DNA of 64,000 bases, from positions 1 to 64,000 of the forward strand of contig CADAIP010000004.1 of NCBI GenBank assembly GCA_902787975.1, given 5' to 3'. Made by a program: the position numbers and the translations under genes. This document shows, piece after piece, positions 53,958 to 62,058 of this stretch. The notes under the pieces are model-generated. The model was given only the letters and a program-made list of their open reading frames with translations. It was not told where the DNA came from and did not search any database. How positions within the stretch are numbered: position 1 is the stretch's first letter; each line of letters opens with the position of its first letter. The stretch comes from Oscillospiraceae bacterium. Its GTDB lineage: Bacteria > Bacillota > Clostridia > Saccharofermentanales > Saccharofermentanaceae.

Positions 53958-54015
53958 GTGCTTGTTTCCATCCTTTGTATAAATTGTTCTATGTTAAGGG
54001 ATAACCCCTAAAAAC

Positions 54016-54522
54016 TTAATTCATCTCAGCGATCTTCTGCTGAAGTCTTGCATCTCTTTCTTCAACGGATGATGCGAGGCTTGCTTTGTAATCCTTGATC
54101 TTCTGCATGAGTTCAGCATCAGACAGGGCGAGCATCTGGCACGCAAGGATCGCTGCATTGGATCCGCCGTCTATCGCAACCGTAGCTACCGGAATGCCCG
54201 TAGGCATCTGAACTGTCGCATAAAGAGCATCAACACCTGCAAGAGCGCCGCCCTTACAAGGTACACCGATTACGGGAAGTGCTGTATTGGCAGCAAGAAC
54301 GCCGCCCAAGTGTGCAGCAAGACCTGCTGCAGCGATAATTACCTTGAAGCCTTCAGCTTCTGCATTTCTTGCAAGGGACATAGCCTTATCAGGTGTTCTG
54401 TGAGCTGAAGCTACGGTAGCCTTGAATCCGACGCCGAACTTGTTCAGCATCTTGAAGCATCCTTCCATTACCGGAAAATCTGAATCGGAACCCATTACAA
54501 CAAGAACTTTAGCGTCAGCCAT
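54016..54522 (-). CDS. purE: N5-carboxyaminoimidazole ribonucleotide mutase
   Basis: A 168-residue class I PurE. GSDSDFPVMEGC and SAHRTPDKA hold the substrate-binding and catalytic His residues, and AAGLAAHLGGVLAA is the conserved second loop. It is the first purine gene of the unit; purK is not seen nearby. The ribosome site is AGGCAGG. Confidence 0.95.
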   Translation of the reverse strand: MADAKVLVVMGSDSDFPVMEGCFKMLNKFGVGFKATVASAHRTPDKAMSLARNAEAEGFKVIIAAAGLAAHLGGVLAANTALPVIGVPCKGGALAGVDALYATVQMPTGIPVATVAIDGGSNAAILACQMLALSDAELMQKIKDYKASLASSVEERDARLQQKIAEMN

Positions 54523-54554
54523 GATAATTACCTGCCTTCAAAAATATATTGGCG

Positions 54555-55751
54555 TTATTCGTCGCCCTGCGCCCATTCGAGGCGCTCCATTACCCTGAAA
54601 TAATCTTCAGATTCCCACTCGTAAGGCGCGGGACAAAAGTCATTTCCGGGCCTTGTTGAGGTCTGACAATAAGGAAAAACCCTCAGCCTATAGTCTACGC
54701 ACTCGGAACCGTCCTCGTCCATAATAAAATCGCATTGAATTATTACAGAATCGGGGTCTGTTAATGAGTAATTTCCACCAAAACAAAAGTTCGAAAGAGA
54801 ATAGAAGATGTAATGGCCGTTATACTTTTCGATAGGCTGCAGGCGGTGCGGGTGTGTTCCGACCACAATATCGACGCCGTAATCATCGATCAGTGAGTGA
54901 GCTATCTTCTTCTGTCTGTCCGTAGGTTCGTATGTTCCTTCTGCACCGAAATGGCATGAAGCGATGATGATCGCAGCTCCGTCATCCCTTAAGTCCTGAA
55001 TGATCCCTGCCACACTTGCTGCGTCAGTATCGTTTCCGAGCCCTACCATGCCGATTACGATGCCGTTCGAAGCCGTAAATGTCGCACCGAAATGATCGTC
55101 ACTCCAGAGGATGCCGTATTCATCAAGATTGTCTCTTGTATCCTGAAGTCCGTCTTCCCAGAAATCCATCGTATGGTTATTGGCAATGTTAACAGCCTCA
55201 ATGCCGTTTAATGTAAGCATTTCAAGGTTTTCAGGATCCATTCTGAAAATATACTGGTTATTCTTATGTCCCGTTCTGTCAGTTACGGGATTCTCAAGGT
55301 TTACGAGCGTAAGGTCATCGCTCTTAAAGAGCTCGGCACAGTACTGGAAGCAGTACTCCATATCACCGTCCACAGTGCTGTCGAACTTCTTGTTGCTAGA
55401 TCTGTAATCCTGCGTAAGAGTACAGTCACCTGCAAAAGAAACAGTAACGATGCGGTCTTCCGGCGGAAGAGTAGGCAAAGGTGTAGGAGTCGGGGTTGCG
55501 GTGGCAGTAGGAGTCGGATCGGTGGATACCGTCTCAAGCATCTTGGTGGTTGCGGCTGACTGGAGGATCTCTGTGGTCCTGGTCGTCTCGGAAGACTCGC
55601 CCGGCTCAGTATTTTCAGAGCAAGCGGCAACCGATATGGTCAGCAGCATAGCAGCGATCATGGCTGAGATTATCTTCAAAGTTCCGCGTTTATGAGGACT
55701 TGCCACCTGATGGATCTGCCTTTCGATAAAAATAGAATTGCCGACAATCAT
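54555..55751 (-). CDS. CapA-family lipoprotein
   Basis: A protein of up to 398 residues. Residues about 27-43 form a signal peptide with lipobox VAAC (Cys44). A Thr/Pro-rich linker follows, then a calcineurin-like CapA/PgsA domain (VSFAGDCTLTQD; LVNLENPV; NIANNHTMDF; GTHPHRLQP). CapA proteins act in poly-gamma-glutamate or capsule attachment. The first ATG has a weak ribosome site, so an internal start is possible. It lies between purE and the amylase, pointing the same way. Confidence 0.85.
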   Translation of the reverse strand: MIVGNSIFIERQIHQVASPHKRGTLKIISAMIAAMLLTISVAACSENTEPGESSETTRTTEILQSAATTKMLETVSTDPTPTATATPTPTPLPTLPPEDRIVTVSFAGDCTLTQDYRSSNKKFDSTVDGDMEYCFQYCAELFKSDDLTLVNLENPVTDRTGHKNNQYIFRMDPENLEMLTLNGIEAVNIANNHTMDFWEDGLQDTRDNLDEYGILWSDDHFGATFTASNGIVIGMVGLGNDTDAASVAGIIQDLRDDGAAIIIASCHFGAEGTYEPTDRQKKIAHSLIDDYGVDIVVGTHPHRLQPIEKYNGHYIFYSLSNFCFGGNYSLTDPDSVIIQCDFIMDEDGSECVDYRLRVFPYCQTSTRPGNDFCPAPYEWESEDYFRVMERLEWAQGDE

Positions 55752-55806
55752 GCCGGCAGATTTATTCTATCATTATTTTTCAAAATCAATCTAAAATTTT
55801 CTTAAT

Positions 55807-57942
55807 TTAGAAGACCAAAAAAGCAGTTCCGAACGGCTTGATGCCTATCTTCCTGGTTCCGCCCAGAATACCGCCCAGAATGAACTGTTCTGAGAGAGGA
55901 TGTATCTCACCTTCATCACCTGAAGCCTTGCAGGCAAAGCTGCCGTAATGCTCGCTTATGTCAACATATACCGGCTTATCGGACCTGTTCATGACAAATA
56001 CTATAGCCCTGCTGCCTGAAGCTTCTTTTCCGAAGGCATCACGGCCTTCCTTGAGATATCTTACAAAGGCAAAAGTACCGCCTTCAGCCATAAGAGTCTC
56101 ATAGTAACCTGTACGAAGGCACTCGTTCTCTGTCCTGATCCTGGCGATGCGCCTGAAATAAGCCAGAGCCTCCTGGCCCTTGTGGTCTACCCTGTTCCAC
56201 GGATATGTCCTTCTGTTGAAAGGATCCTTATAACCTTCCATCAAGATCTCGTCGCCGTAGTAGATGCATGATGCTCCGATATAGCATGTCTGGAACGCGA
56301 AAGCCATCTTGGCAAGAGATGCAACGGTATCGTAGTACCTGGCATCTACCTTGAACTCACGCTGTATGTCCCTGTCATCAGTGTCCTCAGGTCTTGAGAG
56401 CATCGTCATTATTCTCGGAACATCATGTGAGGACACAAGGTTCATCATCGCATAGTAGGCTTCCTTCGGGTAACGCTCACGGAAGCCTTCAAATCTGCTG
56501 TTTGCAATATCAGCATCGATATAACCGCAGAGGAAATCCAGAAGGATGTGCCTGAAAGTGTAACCCATTACCGCGTCATGCGTATTTCCGAGCATGAAAT
56601 CACGGTAAGAGCCGTAACTGCACTTGTTCGAAGCATCTTCCCAGACTTCACCGATGACGGCACCTTCACCGCCCGTCTTCTCCTTAACTGTCTGTCTCAT
56701 CTGTCTGATGAAGCTGTCAGGGAGCTCGTCAGATACGTCAAGCCTGAAGCCCGAAGCACCCCTGGAAGTCCAGACGTCGACTACGCCGTCTTTTCCGAAA
56801 ATGAAGTTTCTGTAGGACAGGTCATCTTCGTTGATATTCGGAAGGTCAGGAAATCCCCACCATGAATCGTATCCGACTGATCCGTCAGGGTTCCTGAAGA
56901 AGTTATACCATGAGCGGTAACGGCTCTCCTCGCCCTCGTTAAAGGCCTTATAAGCGCCTACGCCCTCATAACGGTCAAACTTATTAAAGTATTTGGAATC
57001 GGCGCCAGTATGGCTGAATACGCCGTCTAAAATGATCTTGATGCCGCGTTCCCTGCAGGCATTCTCAAGGCTCATGAAAGCCGGTGTGCCGCCAAGGATA
57101 GGGTCGACATTAAGATAGTCAGCCGTATCATATCTGTGCGAAGACCTCGCTTCGAAGATCGGGTTGAGATAAAGCACATTGATCCCTAGTTCTTTCAGGT
57201 AATCAAGCTTCTCCTCTATTCCCTTGAGACTTCCGCCGTAGAAATCACATGCAAGGTAACCTGTCTCAGGCTTACCCTTAGTATCGACATCTTCACTCCA
57301 GTCCTTGTGATAGATGCGTTCCTGCCTTGCATCGGTATTGATCATCTTCTCATAATCAAAAGATGTATCCCTTGCAAATCTGTCAGGGAATATCTGATAC
57401 ATCATGGCACCCTTAAGGAATGAAGGAGTCCTGAAGTCTTTGTTGTAAACGGTTATCTGGAAAGCAAAAGGATACTTGTCCTCATTTGCCCCGACTCTCG
57501 GAGGGTCAGTATATAATGTTCCCTCACCGTCAGGTGTATCCATTCCTGCGCCATAGTAGAGCGTGATAACAGGAGCGTTATCACCTTCATTCTCGCCTTT
57601 GACTTTGAAATTATCCGGAAGGTCATCAAGATCACCCGGAACATTGAATCTGAACCAGTAGAACAGTATCGAAGGCTCAGACGGAAGCATGAGATTTACA
57701 TAATATCTTCCAAGTCCCGATACCGAATACATCGGCTCTTCATGGTATGAGAATCCATAAAGGCCGTATGTGTAGCAAAATGTTACGTTCGAAGCTTCCC
57801 TGTAGCAGTCGAAAAAGATATCGACATTGGAAGCTGCAGGTCTTGCACCAAACGGAAGCCTGTACTCAGGAAGGCGCGATGCATGAATGCACCGCGCCCT
57901 GTTTAAAACTTTTGTACTGTTCTGAGTATTCTCAGAAGTCAT
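55807..57942 (-). CDS. GH13 alpha-amylase / neopullulanase-like
   Basis: A 711-residue cytoplasmic GH13 glycosidase with an N-terminal CBM34-like beta domain (about residues 25-165). The catalytic (beta/alpha)8 barrel shows nucleophile Asp in SGFRLDVSDE, acid/base Glu in IGEVWEDA, and SHDVPR with the transition-state Asp. A C-terminal beta domain follows. Sequence resembles cyclomaltodextrinase/neopullulanase, which trims glycogen and maltodextrins. Its ATG overlaps the glgA stop by one base, so it is part of the glycogen operon. Confidence 0.9.
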   Translation of the reverse strand: MTSENTQNSTKVLNRARCIHASRLPEYRLPFGARPAASNVDIFFDCYREASNVTFCYTYGLYGFSYHEEPMYSVSGLGRYYVNLMLPSEPSILFYWFRFNVPGDLDDLPDNFKVKGENEGDNAPVITLYYGAGMDTPDGEGTLYTDPPRVGANEDKYPFAFQITVYNKDFRTPSFLKGAMMYQIFPDRFARDTSFDYEKMINTDARQERIYHKDWSEDVDTKGKPETGYLACDFYGGSLKGIEEKLDYLKELGINVLYLNPIFEARSSHRYDTADYLNVDPILGGTPAFMSLENACRERGIKIILDGVFSHTGADSKYFNKFDRYEGVGAYKAFNEGEESRYRSWYNFFRNPDGSVGYDSWWGFPDLPNINEDDLSYRNFIFGKDGVVDVWTSRGASGFRLDVSDELPDSFIRQMRQTVKEKTGGEGAVIGEVWEDASNKCSYGSYRDFMLGNTHDAVMGYTFRHILLDFLCGYIDADIANSRFEGFRERYPKEAYYAMMNLVSSHDVPRIMTMLSRPEDTDDRDIQREFKVDARYYDTVASLAKMAFAFQTCYIGASCIYYGDEILMEGYKDPFNRRTYPWNRVDHKGQEALAYFRRIARIRTENECLRTGYYETLMAEGGTFAFVRYLKEGRDAFGKEASGSRAIVFVMNRSDKPVYVDISEHYGSFACKASGDEGEIHPLSEQFILGGILGGTRKIGIKPFGTAFLVF

Positions 57943-59642
57943 CAGTCTTTCTTCTCCTTGTCTTCCGGCTTCTTCTCTTCTGCCTTTTCAGGAGCGGGCT
58001 TAGCCGGTTTCTTGGCTGCCGTTTTTTTCGCAGCAGGTTTCTTGGCTGCGGCTTTCTTTGCCGGAGCTTTCTTGGGAGCTGCCTTCTTTGCTTCAGGCTT
58101 CTTCTCAGCCTTCTTTTCAGGAGCAGCTTCCTTCTTGTCTGCAGGTTCCTTTTTCGCTTCCTTTGCAGGAGAAGCATCGATCCTCGGAATACCTGTGATC
58201 AGTGAATAGAGACCTGCATACTCACCTGCACTCTTCTTCCATGAATAGTCACCCTTCATGCCTGCTTCAATGATCTTGTCCCATACATCCTTGTGATGAC
58301 GGTAGATATCAGCAGCATACTTTGTAACGAACAGGAACTCGTGAGCATTGATGTTTGCAAATGAGAATCCGTTGCCCTCGCCTGTATATTCGTTATAAGG
58401 GGTAACGGTATCCTTAAGTCCGCCTGTCTCTCTTACTACAGGTACTGAGCCGTATGCCATGGAGCAGAGCTGTGACAGACCGCAGGGTTCGAAGATACTC
58501 GGCATAAGGAAGATATCTGATGCAGCATAGATAGTATGTGCAAGTCCGCTGTCGAAATCGATGCATGCACACATCTTGCCGGGGTTACGGTTTGCGATAT
58601 CAACAAGTGCTCTCTCGTAGTACGGATCGCCTGTACCGAGGATTACTACCTGCATTCCGTCATAGAGCATCTCTTCCAGTACATAGAGAAGGAGATCCAA
58701 TCCCTTCTGGTCTACAAGTCTTGAGATCATTGCGCAAAGAGGCGCACCGGGATTAACTTCAAGGTTAAGCTGTTCCTGAAGTGACTTCTTGCAGACAGCC
58801 TTGCCTTCCTTGTAATTCTTGATCGAATACTTCATCGGGATCTTGTTGTCATTGGCAGGATCGTACTCGAGTTCGTTCATGCCGTTGATGATTCCGGATA
58901 CCTTATAAGCATACTTCTGCAATGTATAGTTGAGACCTTCGCCGTAGTAGTCGGTCATGATCTCATATGCATATGTCGGAGATACCGTAGTAACTGAGTT
59001 GGAGAAAACGATTCCGGCCTTCATGAAGTTGATGGCCTTATCCTTGATGCAGAAATCTTCTCTTAAGAAATCGTCAGGAAGATCGAGCATTTCCCTTACT
59101 ACATCGATCGAATGAACACCCTGATACTTCAGGTTGTGGATCGTATAGACTGTCTGAACGTTGGTATGATATCCGTTCTTCTTGAAGTGGCAGTCCAAAA
59201 GCATCGGCATCATGCCTGTCTGCCAGTCATTGCAGTGGAGAACATTAGGCTCGAAGTCCATGAAATCTCCCATGAAATCAAGTACTGCTCTCTGGTAGAA
59301 GCAATAACGCTCGATATCGAAAACATAATCAACATAGATCTGATCGAAGTTGAAATAGTATTCGTTATCGATGAAATAGAATACGACACCGTTCATCTCA
59401 AGTGAGAAAAGTCCTGCATAGAGTGAACGCCATCCCATGTGGACCATCTTCCAACCGAGGAAATGAAGTTTATCGCTGTACTTCACCTTGATCTTCTTGT
59501 AGAGCGGGATGATGACACGTGCATCTACCCCCTGCTTGTTAAGCTCTACAGGCAGGCTTCCTACAACGTCTGCAAGACCGCCGACTTTGACGAACGGACT
59601 GCACTCTGACGAAGCGAATAATACTTTGATGTTCTTTTCCAT
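57942..59642 (-). CDS. glgA: Glycogen synthase with Lys/Ala-rich tail
   Basis: A 566-residue GT5 enzyme that elongates glycogen with ADP-glucose. The N-terminal SSECSPFVKVGGLADVVGSLP carries the KxGG loop, and FEPCGLSQL ... ETGGLKDTV the donor site. Residues 493-566 form a tail outside the normal domain, rich in AKK, AAKKP and EKK repeats, like histone H1. The tail is not needed for catalysis in known enzymes. GlgB has a similar one. GGAG precedes the ATG. Confidence 0.93.
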   Translation of the reverse strand: MEKNIKVLFASSECSPFVKVGGLADVVGSLPVELNKQGVDARVIIPLYKKIKVKYSDKLHFLGWKMVHMGWRSLYAGLFSLEMNGVVFYFIDNEYYFNFDQIYVDYVFDIERYCFYQRAVLDFMGDFMDFEPNVLHCNDWQTGMMPMLLDCHFKKNGYHTNVQTVYTIHNLKYQGVHSIDVVREMLDLPDDFLREDFCIKDKAINFMKAGIVFSNSVTTVSPTYAYEIMTDYYGEGLNYTLQKYAYKVSGIINGMNELEYDPANDNKIPMKYSIKNYKEGKAVCKKSLQEQLNLEVNPGAPLCAMISRLVDQKGLDLLLYVLEEMLYDGMQVVILGTGDPYYERALVDIANRNPGKMCACIDFDSGLAHTIYAASDIFLMPSIFEPCGLSQLCSMAYGSVPVVRETGGLKDTVTPYNEYTGEGNGFSFANINAHEFLFVTKYAADIYRHHKDVWDKIIEAGMKGDYSWKKSAGEYAGLYSLITGIPRIDASPAKEAKKEPADKKEAAPEKKAEKKPEAKKAAPKKAPAKKAAAKKPAAKKTAAKKPAKPAPEKAEEKKPEDKEKKD

Positions 59643-59644
59643 AA

Positions 59645-60754
59645 TCAGATACCTGCTCCTTTTCCTATAACAATAGGATAGTCGGGATGTCCGACAAGTC
59701 TTACGCCCGGTCTTACGAATGCGTTCTTATCAAGGATTACGTTCTCAAGGTGGCAGTTCTCGGAGATGTGAACGTCCTGCATGATTACGCAGTTCTTGAC
59801 TGTTGTATTTTTCGCGATCGTAACACTTCTGAAGATAACGGAACCTTCAACCTTACCGTAAATGCGGCAACCGTCTGATACGATCGAGTCGCTCATCTCG
59901 GCATTGTCGAAGTAAAGTGTAGGAGCTTCATCCTTGACCTTTGTGTAGATCGGCTTTCCGCTCCAGAAAAGGTCATTCCTGACTGAATCTGTAAGGAGTG
60001 ACATAGAAGAATTGAAGTAACTCTGTACGTTGTTGATCCTGAGCACAACGCCTGAATATTCAAAGCCGTGAACCTTGAATTCATCAAACATCTTAACGAT
60101 CGAATGAATACCGAAGTGGCTCTGACCGTGTGCCATCTGGCGCGCGAGGATATCGATGAGAAGGTCTCTTCTAAGGCAGAGGATACCGAGTGAGCATCTC
60201 TGTGAAGTAGCCTTTGCGGGATTGTAGAGCATGTCTCTTACGAATCCGTCATCGTCAATGTCTAAGATGTATGAAGGGTTGCCGTACTTTGTACCGTCAC
60301 GGTTATACATGACGGAAATGTCGGCACCGGACTCTTCGTGTGACTTGATGAATGAATCAAATGTTGTATTGAAGATAACATTGGCACCGGCAACGAGAAC
60401 GTAAGGTGTTCTGGACTGTCTCAAGAAATCGATAACGCCCGTAAGCTCTTCATCGGAATTGATGTTCGTAGCTTCTGAGTTTACATAAGGCGGCAGGATG
60501 TGAAGACCGTCGTTCTTTCTGTCCAAAGACCATGCGCCGCCGGTTCCCAGGTGGTCCATGAGTGACTTGTACTTGTTGTAAGTAAGAAGGCCTACATTCT
60601 TTACACCGGAGTTAACCATGTTGGAAAGCATGAAGTCGATGATCCTGTATCTTCCGCCGAAAGGCATAGCGGAAAGCGCGCGGGGATTGGAGAGCTCTCC
60701 AAGAGATATCTTTTTGTTGTCGGCTAAGATAAGCCCCATTGCATTATTAAACAT
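59645..60754 (-). CDS. glgD: ADP-glucose pyrophosphorylase subunit GlgD
   Basis: A 369-residue GlgD subunit. The nucleotide-binding loop is altered (GLILADNKKISLGEL in place of GGxGxRL), as usual for GlgD, which modulates the catalytic GlgC. A left-handed beta-helix of hexapeptide repeats follows (about residues 285-360). It ends two bases before glgA and follows glgC. Confidence 0.94.
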   Translation of the reverse strand: MFNNAMGLILADNKKISLGELSNPRALSAMPFGGRYRIIDFMLSNMVNSGVKNVGLLTYNKYKSLMDHLGTGGAWSLDRKNDGLHILPPYVNSEATNINSDEELTGVIDFLRQSRTPYVLVAGANVIFNTTFDSFIKSHEESGADISVMYNRDGTKYGNPSYILDIDDDGFVRDMLYNPAKATSQRCSLGILCLRRDLLIDILARQMAHGQSHFGIHSIVKMFDEFKVHGFEYSGVVLRINNVQSYFNSSMSLLTDSVRNDLFWSGKPIYTKVKDEAPTLYFDNAEMSDSIVSDGCRIYGKVEGSVIFRSVTIAKNTTVKNCVIMQDVHISENCHLENVILDKNAFVRPGVRLVGHPDYPIVIGKGAGI

Positions 60755-60774
60755 ATGTCTTAATCTCCTTTACC

Positions 60775-62034
60775 TCATGCTCTGAATGTCGACTCGATGA
60801 TGTCGCAGTCTGCCGGAACTTCAAGGTCCTGGTCCACCATGCTGTTTGCTGGTATTACCGCACCGTCCCTGATCTTAAGGCCGCGCTCGAAAACACAGAT
60901 TCCTTCAGAACAGATCTTATGGTTTGTATAAGGTCCTTCGCCTTCTACGAAATTTCCTGCCTGAACGTCCTTACCGATGATAGTTCCGACGTCGATCAGG
61001 CAACGCTCGATATGTGCGCCTTCCTTAACGACGACACCCGGCATAAGAACGCAGTCCTTTACGATCGCGCCCTTTTCGACGATAACTGATTCGGAAAGAA
61101 CAGAATGCTCAACGTCACCGAAGATACGGCATCCGTCTGTAAGAGCTGAGTTCTTTACCTTAGCGCCTGAACCGATGAAGTGTGACGGCTTAACAGGGTT
61201 TCTGGAGAAAATCTTCCATGATCTGTCTACGAGGTTGATCTCTTCAGGCTTATCAAGGATATCCATGTTAGTTTCCCAGAGAGATGAGATCGTACCAACG
61301 TCCTTCCAGTAACCTGAGAATCTGTAAGCGCAGAGTTTCTTGCCCTGAGCCAGAAGGTTCGGAACGATGTTCTTACCGAAGTCATTATTGGAATTCGGAT
61401 CAGCTTCGTCCTCGATCAATGCCTGTCTCAATACGCTCCATGTAAAGATATAAACACCCATTGAAGCGAGGTTGCTCTTCGGATTAGCGGGCTTTTCTTC
61501 GAACTCTTCGATAACGTCCTCTTCTTTTGTGTTGAGAATACCGAATCTCGGAGCCTCTTCCCACGGTACCTCATATACCGCGATCGTTGCATCTGCGCCC
61601 TTCTCGATGTGGGCCTTGAGCATTGCTGCGTAGTCCATCTTGTAGATGTGGTCACCGGAAAGGATGACAACATATTCAGGATCGTTGTCATCGATAAAGC
61701 TCATATTCTGATAGATGGCATTTGCGGTTCCCTTATACCAGTCAGAACCTGCATTACTCTGGTAAGGCGGAAGTATGTACGCACCCGCATTGTTTCTGTC
61801 GAGGTCCCAGGGGTGACCGTTACCGACGTATGTGTTAAGAGCCAAAGGCTGATACTGAGTGAGAACACCGACGATCTCTATTCCTGAGTTAACGCAGTTA
61901 GAGAGCGGGAAATCGATGATCCTGTAACGGCTTCCGAAAGGAACTGCCGGCTTAGCTACAGTCTTTGTCAGTACGCCGAGTCTGCTTCCCTGTCCTCCTG
62001 CGAGTATCATCGCAACGACTTCAGTTCTTGCCAT
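60775..62034 (-). CDS. glgC: ADP-glucose pyrophosphorylase catalytic subunit
   Basis: A 419-residue enzyme that makes ADP-glucose from glucose-1-phosphate and [18 protein letters not shown] (nucleotide loop), [15 protein letters not shown] and the C-terminal hexapeptide beta-helix are intact. CGGAGG precedes the ATG. It is the committed step of glycogen synthesis. Confidence 0.96.
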   Translation of the reverse strand: MARTEVVAMILAGGQGSRLGVLTKTVAKPAVPFGSRYRIIDFPLSNCVNSGIEIVGVLTQYQPLALNTYVGNGHPWDLDRNNAGAYILPPYQSNAGSDWYKGTANAIYQNMSFIDDNDPEYVVILSGDHIYKMDYAAMLKAHIEKGADATIAVYEVPWEEAPRFGILNTKEEDVIEEFEEKPANPKSNLASMGVYIFTWSVLRQALIEDEADPNSNNDFGKNIVPNLLAQGKKLCAYRFSGYWKDVGTISSLWETNMDILDKPEEINLVDRSWKIFSRNPVKPSHFIGSGAKVKNSALTDGCRIFGDVEHSVLSESVIVEKGAIVKDCVLMPGVVVKEGAHIERCLIDVGTIIGKDVQAGNFVEGEGPYTNHKICSEGICVFERGLKIRDGAVIPANSMVDQDLEVPADCDIIESTFRA

Positions 62035-62058
62035 AATGAACTACCTCCGTATATGAGC